From positions 40,238 to 104,237 of the forward strand of contig CAVRIA010000023.1 in assembly GCA_963721115.1 (NCBI GenBank): 64,000 nucleotides of DNA. The letters are read 5' to 3'. The first letter of the stretch is position 1. Each line of letters opens with the position of its first letter. Shown piece by piece: positions 18,379-28,600 of the stretch. Origin of the DNA: CAVRIA01 sp963721115 (GTDB lineage: Bacteria; Desulfobacterota; Binatia; HRBIN30; CADEER01). The notes under the pieces are model-generated. The model searched no databases. It was not told the origin of the DNA and saw only the letters and a program-made list of their open reading frames with translations. A program made the translations under genes and the position numbers.

Positions 18379-18772
18379 TCTTCTCGGCGACGCTGCCCAT
18401 GACCAGGTGCGAGAGGCCCGAGCGGCCGTGCGTGGCGGTGACGATCAGGTCGACCTTGCGGTCTCGGGCGATGTTCAGGAGCTGGCCCGCCGGATCGCCG
18501 AAGTCGACCACCATCTCGCACTTGGGATAGCCCTGCAGCCGCGAGCGCCGCACCTCTTCCAACAGACCCTCCACGTGGTGCCGGGCCTCCTGGAAGTTCA
18601 GGGTGTACGACTCCTCGCCGAGGAGATCTCCCGCCGGCACGTGCACCATGTGCGCCATGATCACCGTGCCGTCGGCGTTGCGCGCGAAGCGCAGTGCGTA
18701 GTCCAGGGCGTGGTAGGACGTCTCCGAGAAATCGATTCCGCACAGAACCTGCTTGAACTCACGCGGCATCAT
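18326..18772 (-). CDS. Universal stress protein (UspA family)
   Basis: A 148-aa single-domain Usp. KQVLCGIDFSETSYHALDYA begins the fold, VDLIVTATHGRSGLSHLVMG followed by SVAEKIIRHAPCPVFVV holds the G-2x-G-9x-G-S/T ATP-binding motif, so it is probably an ATP-binding type. MM at 18772/18769 is preceded by GAGGGAGGGG, a strong ribosome site. It is monocistronic and convergent with the YihY gene. Confidence 0.93.
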   Translation of the reverse strand: MMPREFKQVLCGIDFSETSYHALDYALRFARNADGTVIMAHMVHVPAGDLLGEESYTLNFQEARHHVEGLLEEVRRSRLQGYPKCEMVVDFGDPAGQLLNIARDRKVDLIVTATHGRSGLSHLVMGSVAEKIIRHAPCPVFVVRADAE

Positions 18773-18819
18773 CCCCTCCCTCGCGAAAGATCCCTTCCCC
18801 TTCGATCCAGGAAAAGCTT

Positions 18820-18957
18820 ACCACGAAGGGCACGAAGGCACACGAAGAGCACGAAGGCGATCCCTCTCGTGCCGACCAGAGCAGTCTCATTGCCGGCCGG
18901 CTCCGATCAGCTGAACCTTCATGTTTTTTCTTCGTATCCTTCGTGGCCTTCGTGGTG
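18820..18957. repeat. CACGAAGG-type inverted repeat
   Basis: ACCACGAAGGGCACGAAGG with further CACGAAG units (18820-18857) is answered in reverse by CTTCGTATCCTTCGTGG and CCTTCGTGGTGAAC (18929-18957). The arms can pair over more than 20 bp with a ~70-nt loop. The motif belongs to a short repeat class common in GC-rich genomes and sits between two minus-strand genes. Confidence 0.65.
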
Positions 18958-19012
18958 AACTCTTCTCCGACGTTTAATCCGCGGCTGCGGTCTTTTCAAA
19001 GGGCAGCATCGA

Positions 19013-21416
19013 TCATCCGCTTTCCCCCACGACGCCGGCGCGGCGCAGGCGATCGATCTCCTCGCCGTCGAGCCCCAGCAGCTCGCGCAGTACCTCGTCG
19101 GTATTCTCTCCGAGGAGCGGCCCGGGAGCAGCGACGAAGCCGGGCGTGTTCGACAGGCGTGCCGCAACGCCGTCGTAGACGAGGGGCTCGCCACCGGGAC
19201 CGCGGACGGTCGCCCAGTAGCCGCGGGCGCGCAGGTGCGCGTCGCGCTCGCACAGGTCGGCCGCGCTGGCGACCAGCCCCGCGGCGACGCCCGCCTCCTG
19301 CAGGCGGCGGACGACGTCTTCCGCATCGTTGCGCGACGTCCACTCGGCGACCAGCGCGTCGACGACGGGCTCGTGCGCCAGCCGCAGGGCGAGGCTGGCG
19401 AAGCGCCCGTCGGTCGCCCATTCCGGATGGCCCATCGCTCCCGCGCAGCGACGCCACTCCGCGTCGTCGAACACCGCGATCGCGCACCAGCGCTCGCCCC
19501 GCGGTCCCTTGCCCTCCCGGTCGCGACAACGATATGCGCCGTGCGGTGCGGCGCGCCCTTCGGCAGAGCCGTTGCCGGGCCGCGGCGCGGCCGCCCCGTT
19601 CAGCACCTGCAGGAGCGGCGGGCCGATCGACGCGGCGAGGGCCTCGAGCTGGGAGACGTCGATGTACTGCCCTTCGCCGGTGCGGGCGCGGTGCCGCAGC
19701 GCCATCAGCACCGCCAGGGCGGCGCTGTAGCCGCCGACCATGTCGGAGTACGAGAAGCCCCATCCCGCCGGCTCGCCCCCGGGGTGGCGCATGTGAAACG
19801 TGTAACCGCATTCGGCCTGCAGGGTCGGGCCGTAGCTGACGCGGTCGCGGTACGGCCCGCTGCGCCCGAAGCCCGACATCCCCACCGCGATCACGTCCGG
19901 CTTGATGCGTCGCAGCGCTTCGTAGTCGAGGCCCCAATTGTCCATGACCCGGGGGCTGAAGTTGTCGATCACTACGTCGCAATGCCGCGCCAGGGAGCGT
20001 ACCAGGTCGACGCCGCGCGCGTCGGACAGGTCGATCGCCAGGCTGCGCTTGCCACGGTTCAGGTTGCCGGCCGGACCGCCGCGGCGGTCGCCGTGCGCCG
20101 CCGCGTCGCGCCGTTCGACCTTGATGACGTCGGCGCCGTGATCGGCGAGCACCCGCGTCGCCACCGGACCGGCCACCACCCACGTGAAGTCGAGGACCCG
20201 CACGCCGGCGAGGACACGCCGGCCGGCTTCCGCCGCCGGCCGCGGCGCTCGATCGCCGAGCGCGCGAGAAGAGGACGTCCCCGCCTCGGTGAAGACCTCC
20301 GCCGTGTGCTCGCCCGGACGAGGCGACGGACGGCGCAGGCGCCAGGGAGTGGAGCCGAAACGGTACGGCGCCCCCGGGTAGGTCATCCCCCGAATCTCCC
20401 GGAAGAAACCGCGCGCCCGCAGCTGCGGGTGGTCCGCCACGCCGGACAGTGAGCGCACCGCCGCGAAGGGCAGGCGCCGGAGCTGAGCGCCGTCCGCCAG
20501 ATCGCCGGCGGTGTAGCCGCGCGCCCACTCGTCGAGGACGTCGAACAGGTGCTCGCACTCCTCGCGGCGCCGTTCGGCATCTTCCCAGCCCGGTTCCGCC
20601 AGGTCGCCGGCCGCGCCGTCCGCCTTCACCCACTCGACGAGAGAGGTCCAATCGCCGGCGCTGGAGAGGAGAGCGTAGCCGTCGCGGCAGCGCCCAACCC
20701 GGAACGTTCGGCTCCAGTGCAGGGTGCCGCGGCGGACGGCGACCTCGCCGTTCTGGCGGAAGGCGGCGCTCGCGTGCTCGACGTGGGACAGCACGCTCTC
20801 CTGCACGCTCACGTCGATGACCTGGCCGCGCCCCGCTGCGCTGGCGTTCGATCAGGGCCAGCAGCGCGCCGATCGCCGCGTGCAGCCCCGCGGCGTGGTG
20901 GGATTGGGGTCCGAGCGAGCGCTGCGGCGCCTCGCCCGGGTGGCCGTTGACGAACAGCATGCCGCCGGCCGCCTGCGCCACGAGATCGCAGCTGCGCCAC
21001 TCGCAGCGCGGCCCCGACTGCCCGAAGGGAGAGATCAGGGCGATGATCAGATGCGGATGGCGCTCGGCGAGCGCCGCGGGCTCGAGGCCGCGCGCCCGCA
21101 GCCGCGCGGGCGTGCCCGTCGCCACCAGCACATCCGCCCCGCGCGCCAGGTGGTGCAGCCACTCGTGGCCGTCCGGCGACGCGAGGTCGAGCACGGCGCT
21201 GCGCTTGTTGGCGTTCTGGTGGCGGAAAGGGAAGCCGGCCTCGTCGAGGCCGTCGGCGGGAAACGGACCGACGCGGCGCGCTGGATCTCCCCCGGGCGGC
21301 TCGAGCTTGACCACGTCCGCCCCCATGTCCGCCAGGAGCTTGCCGCAATAGGCCCCGCTCTCGTCGGCGAGGTCGAGAACGCGAACGCCGGCCAGGGCTT
21401 CCCGCCGGGAGTCCAA
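19013..21416 (-). pseudogene. Two-domain CaiB/BaiF CoA-transferase, one frameshift
   Basis: A family III CoA-transferase with two tandem CaiB modules, about 800 aa when joined. The first half reads LAGVRVLDLADESGAYCGKL with ADMGADVVKLEPPGGDPAR and FRHQNANKRSAVLDL; the second reads LAGVRVLDFTWVVAGPVATR, DHGADVIKVERRD, NLNRGKRSLAIDLSD (catalytic region), VSYGPTLQAECGYTF and GEGQYIDVSQLEAL. Translation changes frame at GGGG (20831-20834 on plus); removing one G gives RQRSGRGQVIDVSVQES, a textbook CaiB join. No ATG precedes the first domain; TTG 21416 lies two bases after the propeller stop, so it is the last gene of the efflux operon. The family moves CoA between carboxylic acids; the substrate is unknown. 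Confidence 0.85.
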
Positions 21417-21418
21417 CG

Positions 21419-23245
21419 TCAGGAGTCCGAGCTCTCGCCGGACCGCTCGGGTTGAAGTCGAATCAGCTTCGGTCCGGGGGCCTCGATCTGCCAGGTGGGG
21501 AAGTTCGAGTTGGAGGCCCACACGCCTCCATCGGCGTCGAAGTCGATCTCGCGCGTGTAGGTGACGCGTGTCGGCAGCGGGTAGACCGTGAACTTCTCCG
21601 TCTGCGGCTGGAAGCGGATCAGCGTGTCCGAGTTGGTGCCGCAGATCCACACCGTGTCGGTGCGGCGGTCGACGTTGAGCGCGTACGGTGTCTCGACGCC
21701 CTCGATGGGGAGCTTCCAGGTCTCGAACTGTCGCGTGGCCGGCGTGTAGCGGGCCAGCACGCCGGCGCTGAAGCCCGGGATCCAGAGGTTGCCCTTCGAG
21801 TCGAAGCGCAGCCGGCGAGGACCCGCGAACGGCGTGTCGACCATCTCGATCGCTTTCGTGTCGGGGTCGATGCGGCCGATGCGGCGCTCGTTGAGCTGGC
21901 TGAACCACACCCCGCCGTCGGGAGCGATGTCGATGCCGTACGGAACGGGCAGGCTCACCCCCTCGCCGGAGGGCGGCTCGTCGACCGAAACGAGCTTCGC
22001 CAGCCACAGGAAGGCCGGCAGCAGGCGAACCACGGCCGCCTGGGTCCACGTGCGCGCCGGCAGGCGGATGGTATCGCGCTCCCCGGTCTTCGGGTCGATC
22101 ATCGCGACCTGGTTGCTGATCGCCAGCGTGTACCAGAGGCGCCCGCGGTGATCGAAGCGCAGGGTGTGGGGATAGAGCCCCTCCTGCTGCTCGAGAATCC
22201 GCCACTGCTCGGTCTTCGGATCGAAGCGGCCGACCTTGTTGCCGAGGCACATGGTGACCCAGATCGCGCCGTCCGGTGCGACCTGCAGGCTGTGCGGCGC
22301 GACGTGGGAGTTGCTGTTCGGCGCCAGCAGGGCTCCCGTGCCGGCGAACACCCCGCCGAGGGGCGAGTCGCCGCGCGGGATGTCGAACACCTTGCGCTCG
22401 CCGGTGCGCGGGTCGAGGCGGTAGAGCTTGTCCTGATTGGTGTCGACCGAGTAGATGCGGCCGTCCGGGTGAACGGCGAGGTCGTGCTGCATCGACGCCG
22501 GATGGCCGACGTCCCACTCGGTGATGACCGCCTTCAGTGCCGCTCCGCGCGGCCACGGCGGCGGCTCGAAGGGATGCGTCAGGGCCGGCAGGTAGCTGTC
22601 GTCGGCGTAGGCGGCGTTGAAGGCGCCGGGCAGCTCGGCGCGCAGGCCGCTCGAGATCACGCCGCCCATGCGGCCCATCAGCGTGAGAATCTTCTCCCAG
22701 TCCTCGCGGCTGCGCGTCACCCGCGTCGCCCAGCTACCCTGCTGGTGGCAGAAGGTGCACTGGCGGGTGAACTCCTCGCGGTGCTCGTCGCTCGACAGGC
22801 GCGCCAGCAGTAGCGGCATCCAGCGGCTGGCGGGAAGCTGCCAGGCGAGCTCGCGCGGGTCGGTCTCCACCGCCACCGCCAGATCGAGGCGATTCGGGCC
22901 CTCGGTGAGAACGACGCCGCGGCGTTCGAGGTCGTCGTAGCCGACGCGGCGGACGCGCAGGTCGTACGGGCCGATTTCGAGCGGTGGCAAGCGGAAGCTT
23001 CCGGTCTCGTCCGTGTAGACCGTCGTGGCGCGCCGCAGGCGCGGATGGGTCGCGGTCACCAGCGCGCCGCGAACCGGAGCGCCGGTCGCGTCGCGCACCG
23101 TTCCGGTGAAGCGGCCGACGGCGGCGGAGGCCGGCGCGATCGCAACGACGGCGAGCAGCGCCGCGACCGCCGCAGCGATCGCGAGACGGCAGCGCGCGCG
23201 CATCCCCACCCGGGCGCTCCGTCGCCGCACCGCGCCCCGGCTCAT
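21419..23245 (-). CDS. Exported carboxypeptidase-regulatory-like / CxxCH / streptogramin-lyase-type propeller protein
   Basis: A 608-aa exported protein. Signal peptide residues 16-41; a beta-sandwich of the carboxypeptidase regulatory type at 43-125 (GTVRDATGAPVRGALVTATH, DETGSFRLPPL); a CTFCHQ haem-c type motif at about 160-170; then a Vgb/SMP-30-like six-bladed propeller with repeated units (DLAVHPDGRIYSVDTNQDKL, LQVAPDGAIWVTMCLGNKVG, IDIAPDGGVWFSQLNERRIG, LWIPGFSAGVLARYTP). Vgb cleaves streptogramin B, but this family is broad and most members are unlikely to be antibiotic lyases. The start overlaps the upstream stop (ATGA), so it is part of the efflux operon. One haem and an exposed propeller suggest a periplasmic electron-transfer or ligand-binding protein. 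Confidence 0.85.
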   Translation of the reverse strand: MSRGAVRRRSARVGMRARCRLAIAAAVAALLAVVAIAPASAAVGRFTGTVRDATGAPVRGALVTATHPRLRRATTVYTDETGSFRLPPLEIGPYDLRVRRVGYDDLERRGVVLTEGPNRLDLAVAVETDPRELAWQLPASRWMPLLLARLSSDEHREEFTRQCTFCHQQGSWATRVTRSREDWEKILTLMGRMGGVISSGLRAELPGAFNAAYADDSYLPALTHPFEPPPWPRGAALKAVITEWDVGHPASMQHDLAVHPDGRIYSVDTNQDKLYRLDPRTGERKVFDIPRGDSPLGGVFAGTGALLAPNSNSHVAPHSLQVAPDGAIWVTMCLGNKVGRFDPKTEQWRILEQQEGLYPHTLRFDHRGRLWYTLAISNQVAMIDPKTGERDTIRLPARTWTQAAVVRLLPAFLWLAKLVSVDEPPSGEGVSLPVPYGIDIAPDGGVWFSQLNERRIGRIDPDTKAIEMVDTPFAGPRRLRFDSKGNLWIPGFSAGVLARYTPATRQFETWKLPIEGVETPYALNVDRRTDTVWICGTNSDTLIRFQPQTEKFTVYPLPTRVTYTREIDFDADGGVWASNSNFPTWQIEAPGPKLIRLQPERSGESSDS

Positions 23246-23811
23246 TGGCTCTTCGCCTTTCCCTCTGCGACGGGGGCGACCAGCCGCAGCGATCCGTCGT
23301 CCGTGCGCCGCAAGGCGAAGTCGAGGGCGATGACGTCGAAGTGCTCGAGCCGAGCGACGCCGGAGGCCTCGCGGCGCTCGCCCCGCCAGTCGACGGCGAT
23401 GCGAAACGGCGCCTCTTCCACGCCGGTTTCACAGGCCTCGATGAAGTCGACACCGACGCGGTAGACCCCCTCGATCGGCTGCGGCACGACCGCTCGCTCC
23501 GCCACCGGAGTGCCGAGACCGGGACAACGGACATCGCCCTCCAGCCGGGCTCCGGTTCGGGTCGGGCTGTTGCCGAAGTACAGGCTCTCCCAGGTCGGAT
23601 CGGTCACGTACAGGTCCAGGTCGACCGGAGCGTTCCACGCCAGGGTCACCGTCAGTGCCGACGGATCGGCCGGCGGAGGCGCCGGCAGCGGCCGCACGGC
23701 CGGTGAGCGGGCCGTACAGGCCGCCAGGCTCGGCGCCAGGAGAATCGCGCCGAGCGCCCGCCAGGACCGCCTGCAGCGGATCCCGTCGCGCCGGCTCAGA
23801 AGCGCGCCCAC
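23242..23811 (-). CDS. Putative lipoprotein, DUF2135/YfaP-like domain
   Basis: A 189-aa protein. LGAILLAPSLAACTARS (residues 20-36) is a lipoprotein signal with lipobox LAAC. The core LTVTLAWNAPVDLDLYVTDP resembles the YfaP/DUF2135 beta-sandwich, where the acidic VDLDLxVxDP run binds metal or sugar; EGVYRVGVDFIEAC follows. The start ATG 23811 overlaps the tolC-like 3' end by 16 nt and its stop overlaps the propeller start by 4 nt, so it is translated with the efflux genes. The function is unknown. Confidence 0.7.
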   Translation of the reverse strand: MGALLSRRDGIRCRRSWRALGAILLAPSLAACTARSPAVRPLPAPPPADPSALTVTLAWNAPVDLDLYVTDPTWESLYFGNSPTRTGARLEGDVRCPGLGTPVAERAVVPQPIEGVYRVGVDFIEACETGVEEAPFRIAVDWRGERREASGVARLEHFDVIALDFALRRTDDGSLRLVAPVAEGKAKSQ

Positions 23812-25622
23812 CAGGGCGGCTCCTCCGGCTTCGATTGCTCGACGACGATGTTCAGCGAATCGAGCAGAGTCCCCTCGGCGCGCCGCAGCTCGGCCAGCGC
23901 CGTGTTGTAGCCGGTGAGCGTCTGCACCTCGGCGGCCGCCGCCTGGGTGAGGCGGTCCTGGAAATCGAGCAGGTCCTTCGTCGTCGCCAGGCCGACGTCG
24001 TAGCGCGCCTTCTGGTTGCGCAGGTTCTCCTCCGCCGTCTCGCGCGCGAGGCGCACCGCGTCGATTCCCTCGCGCACGGAGATCAGGGTGGTCACCGCCT
24101 GCTTGACCTGGAGGGTGACGTTCTCCTCCAGCTCCTGCAGGGAGAGGAAGGAGCGCTGGCTGTTCACCTTGGCCTGCGCGTAGTCCGCCTTGGCCTGCGC
24201 GTTGGCGATCGGAATCTCGATCTGGGCACCGGCGCTGTACTGGTAGAAGTCGCCGTCGGTGAGCAGGTCGAGCGACTTGCCGTAGCCGCCGAGGACGCGC
24301 GGATTGGACTGGAATCCGGACGCGAAGCTGCCCGAGCCGGGCGTCGGCTGGGGGATTCCCGCGTCGTCTCCGCCCAGGCCGTTGAGCCCGATCGACCCGG
24401 CGAAATCGAGGCGCGGCAGAAGCTGGTTCTCCGCCACCTTGCGCTGCAGCTGCTTGCCCTGCACGTCGAGGCGAGCCGCTTCGATCTCCGGCCGCCGCTC
24501 GAGGGCGGTTTTCAGGCTGCGGTCCAGATCGACCTTATACGGCACCACGGTCGGAGCGTCCGCCGGCTCGACCATCAGGATCGCGGCACTGTCTTTCGGG
24601 CGGTAGTTCATGATGGCGCGCAGGTTGTCCTGGGCGATCTTGCGCTCGGCGCGCGCGCGCACCAGCAGGGCTTCGCGCCGCGCCACCTCCGCCTGCGCCT
24701 CGAGGACCGCCGTCTTCGGCAAGGCGCCGACGTTGAAGCGTCCCTCGTTCTGGCGCAGCACCTCGCGCGCCAGATCGAGGCCCTGCTCCTCGACTCGCAC
24801 GTTCTCGATGGTCTGCACGAAGGTCCAGTACGCCTTCACCACCCGGTCGACGAGGTCCGAGATGCCGGCCCGGTACTGGTAGTACGCCTGCTCCTGGCCG
24901 AGCTGGGCGACGTCGACCAGGAGCAGCGAGTAGCGCCAGCCGAAGTCGCGCAGCAGCGGCTGGTTCAGCGACAGGCCGAGCGTCGTCACGTACGACGGAA
25001 CCAGCTGGTTGACGATCGTCGGGTTGCTCTTGATTCGGTCGTTCGTCCACTGCAGCGAGAGCTGGCCGCCCGACAGGAGCGTCTTGCGCAGGCCGGCGGT
25101 GGCGTTGAAGTCCTGATTGAAGGTGCTGAGGGACGTCGAGGTGAACTCGCTGATGGTTCCGACGGGGTCGACCTCGCGCAACTTCGCGATGTTGCCGAAG
25201 AGCTGGGGATCGAACACCGAGCGCGCGCGGCGCACCTCGGCCTGCGCGGAAAGCGGATTCAGTCGCGCGATGCGCAGGGTCGTGTTGTTCTGCAGGGCCA
25301 GGGCGATGCTCTCCTGCAGGGTGATCGGCCGGTTCGGCCCGGCATCGATCAGGCGGCCGTAGTACTGGGTCGCCGCACCGATGTCGATCTCGCTGCCGGG
25401 CACGCCGGAGCTCCACTGGTGCACCAGGATCTCGGCGTAGTTCGGCACCTCGTCCAACAGCTTCACTTCGGCCAGGTCGGGGGTCGGCGTCGGGAAGGCG
25501 CCCGGCTCGAGCGCCGTCGCGGTGGCCGAGCCCCGGGGGGGAGTGGGCAGGACGGCCTCCTGGGCGACGCCCGTCCCGCTCCAGGCGAGCACACACACGA
25601 CGAGGATCCGCGCCAGTTTCAT
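23796..25622 (-). CDS. TolC-family outer membrane efflux protein
   Basis: A 608-aa outer membrane channel component. Signal peptide MKLARILVVCVLAWSGTGVA; PITLQESIALALQNNTTLRI begins the first OEP repeat, and long coiled-coil helices follow (RVEEQGLDLAREVLRQNEGR and YAQAKVNSQRSFLSLQELEE). It partners the pump and adaptor upstream to make an exit duct. ATG 25622 follows GAGAGGTGAGGG; the frame is open to 25670 but that stretch holds no signal sequence. There is a 44-bp gap after the pump gene. At 608 aa it is longer than typical TolC, partly through an N-terminal Pro-rich insert (residues 25-75). Confidence 0.9.
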   Translation of the reverse strand: MKLARILVVCVLAWSGTGVAQEAVLPTPPRGSATATALEPGAFPTPTPDLAEVKLLDEVPNYAEILVHQWSSGVPGSEIDIGAATQYYGRLIDAGPNRPITLQESIALALQNNTTLRIARLNPLSAQAEVRRARSVFDPQLFGNIAKLREVDPVGTISEFTSTSLSTFNQDFNATAGLRKTLLSGGQLSLQWTNDRIKSNPTIVNQLVPSYVTTLGLSLNQPLLRDFGWRYSLLLVDVAQLGQEQAYYQYRAGISDLVDRVVKAYWTFVQTIENVRVEEQGLDLAREVLRQNEGRFNVGALPKTAVLEAQAEVARREALLVRARAERKIAQDNLRAIMNYRPKDSAAILMVEPADAPTVVPYKVDLDRSLKTALERRPEIEAARLDVQGKQLQRKVAENQLLPRLDFAGSIGLNGLGGDDAGIPQPTPGSGSFASGFQSNPRVLGGYGKSLDLLTDGDFYQYSAGAQIEIPIANAQAKADYAQAKVNSQRSFLSLQELEENVTLQVKQAVTTLISVREGIDAVRLARETAEENLRNQKARYDVGLATTKDLLDFQDRLTQAAAAEVQTLTGYNTALAELRRAEGTLLDSLNIVVEQSKPEEPPWWARF

Positions 25623-25666
25623 GTTTCCCTCACCTCTCTTCCATGCGTCGTTGCCGCAGAGCCCTA

Positions 25667-28600
25667 TCACCTCGCTCCCACCCCGTCACGCCCGGCGGCG
25701 CCCTCGGCGGCCTGCGCGCGCAGCTCGCGGGCGCGCATCCAGGCTGTCCATCGCGCCAGCGGATGCAGGCGGCCCAGGTCGTCGAACAGCGAGTACGCCA
25801 CCGGCGTCATGAGCAGGGTGAGGAGCAGGCACAGGGTCTGGCCGCCGATGATCACCTTCGCCATCGCCGCCCGGCTGGCCGCGCCGGGGCCCTGTCCGAG
25901 CGCGATCGGGATCATGCCCGCCACCAGCATGACCGTGGTCATCAGGATCGGCCGCAGCCGCACGTGATTGGCCCGCAGGATGGCCTCGTCGCGCGGCAGG
26001 CCCTGCGCGCGCAGCGTGTTGGTGTAGTCGATCTGCAGGATTCCGTTCTTCTTCACGATCCCGAAGAGCATGAACAGGCCGAGGATGCTGTAGACGTTCA
26101 GCGTCTCGTGCAACACCAGCAGCGACAGCAGGGCGAACGGAATGGACAGCGGCAGGGCGAGCAGAATCGTGACCGGGTGGACGAAGCTCTCGAACTGCGC
26201 CGCCAGGATCATGTACATGAAGACGACGCTCAGCAGGAAGGCGAGGAGGAAGTTCGTTCCGGTCTCCCCCAGCTGCTTGGCGCGGCCCGAGAACTCGGCC
26301 GTGTAGGCGGGCGGCAAGTCGAGGCCGGCGACGATCGCCCGCACGCGCTCCACCGCCGTGCTCAGCGGTATCCCGGTCAGGTTGGCGACGATCGTCACCT
26401 TGCGGCGGCGGTTGTGGTGGTCGATCTGGGAGGGCCCCCGCTCCTCGCTCAGGGTGGCGAGGTTGGCCAGGCGCACCAGCCTGCCGCCCGGCGCGGCGAT
26501 CTCGAGGTCGCCGATGGCGCGCGGATCGTCGCGGTCGCGCTGCTCGGCGCGCAGCCAGACGTCGTACTGCTCCTGGTCCTCCCGGTAGGTGCTGATCGGC
26601 TCGCCTCCGACCAGCGTGCTCAGCGTGCCGGCGACGTCGCGCACGTTGATGCCGAAGTTGGACGCCTTCTCGCGCGAGATCTGCACGTGCAGCTCGGGCT
26701 GGCGGACGGACAGCGTCGTGTCGACGTCGACGAAGCCCGGCGTCTCCCGCAGGCGCTGCAGGACCGCGTCGGAGTATCCCGCCAGCTTCGCCAGGCTGGG
26801 GCCGGCGAGGTCGAACTCCATCTCCGTGTAGCGCTGGCCGCCGCTGAGGAAGAGGTTGACGTTCTGCACGCTGGCGCGCAGGTCGGGAAAGTCCGCCAGC
26901 GCCGCGCGCGCCTTCTTCATGACGTCGAACTGGGAGAGCGGGCGCTGGTCGAGCTCGCTCAGGCGGACGTAGATGCCGCCGCTGGTGACCGGGCCCTCGC
27001 CGGCGCGCAGCCGGCCGCTCGCGTCGCCGATGGTGGTGAGCAGGTGGGTGACGTACGGCAGCTTGCGCAGCCGCGCCTCGATGGCGCGGAAGGTCTCGTC
27101 GGTGCGCTCGAGGCTGAAGCCCTCCGGGGTCTGCAGGATGACCTCGAACTCGCTCTGGTCGTCCTGCGGGATGAAGTCCTTGCCGAGGGCGCGAAACAGG
27201 GAGCCGGTGGTCAGCAAGGTGAGGACCGACGCCAGCACCAGGACCCAGCGGTGGCGCAACGACCAGCCGAGGATGACGCCATAGGCGCGGTCGATCAGCG
27301 CGTAGGCGCCGCGCTCCTTCGTGTGCCGGCCGCTCTTCACGCGCAGGAATCGCGAGCACAGCATCGGCGTCAGGGTGAACGACACCAGCAGGGACACCAT
27401 GATCGAGACGGCGACGGTGATCCCGTAGCTGTTGAAGAAGCGGCCGACCTGCCCTTCCATGAAGGCGACCGGGAGGAAGATCACCACCAACGACAGCGTC
27501 GTCGCCATCACCGCCAGGCTGATCTCGCGCGTCGCCGCGCTCGCCGCCTGCATCGCCGACGCGCCGTGCTCCTCCATGTGGCGGAAGATGTTCTCCAGCA
27601 CGACGACGGCGTCGTCGATCACCACGCCGGTGGAGAGGACCAGCCCGAGCATGGTGATGTTGTTGATGGTGAAGCCGAGCCAGCGCATGACGGTGAACGT
27701 CGAGATGATGGACGCCGGAATCGCCACCGCCGCGATCAGGGTGGCGCGCAGGTTGGCGATGAACAGCATCACGGTGAGGCTGACCAGAATGGCGGCCAGA
27801 ACGAGATGGAGCTGCACCTCGTCGATCGAGCGCTGGATGAAGCGCGAGTGGTCGCGGATGACCTCGACGCGGATGTCCGGTGGCAGGGTGGGGAGGATGG
27901 TCTCCAGGCGGCGCTTGACCGTGTCGATCACCTGAACGGTGTTGGTGCCGGTCTGCTTGCGCAGCAGCAGCGAGACGGCCGGCTGGCCGTCCAGCCGCGC
28001 CCGATTGCGGGGCTCGACGAAGCCGTCCTCGACGCGGCCGATGTCGCCGACCGTCAGCGGCTGGCCTTTCACGTTGGCGACGATGAGCTTGGAGAAGTCC
28101 CCGACGCGCTCGATGCGGCCCATCGTGCGCAGGATCAGCTCCTTCTTGCCCTGGTCCACGTGGCCGCCCGGCACCTCGATGTTCTGGGCGCGGATCGCCG
28201 CCTTCACCTGGTCGATCGAAAGGCCGTAGGCGGCCAGACGGTCGGTGTCGAGAACGATGTTGATCGCCCTCTCCAGGCCTCCGACCAGGGTCACCGAGCC
28301 GACGCCGTGCAGGGTCTCGATATCCTCCTTGATCTGCTTGCGGGCGATCTCCGTGACCTCGCGCAGGTCGCGGTTGCCGGACACCGCCAGGCTGAGAATC
28401 GGCGTGCTCTCGATGTCGAACTTCTCCACCACCGGCGGATCGGTGCCCTCGGGGAGATGCGACACGATGGCGGCGACCTTGTCGCGCACATCCTGGGCGC
28501 CCGCTTCGCTGTTGCGTTCGAGGACGAAGAACACGATGACGCGCGACAGCCCCTCGTGCGTCTCCGAGCGCAGCTCGTCGATGCCCTCGATCGTGTTGAG

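Noticed and set aside
18996..22556. 1186-codon frame joining the propeller and CaiB regions on minus
   Set aside because: Only about 200 codons of it (the first CaiB domain) are real; the rest is out of frame with both the propeller and the second CaiB domain.
21419..23245. Streptogramin B lyase resistance gene
   Set aside because: The propeller is only distantly of that type and is fused to a regulatory-like domain and CxxCH motif; resistance cannot be claimed.
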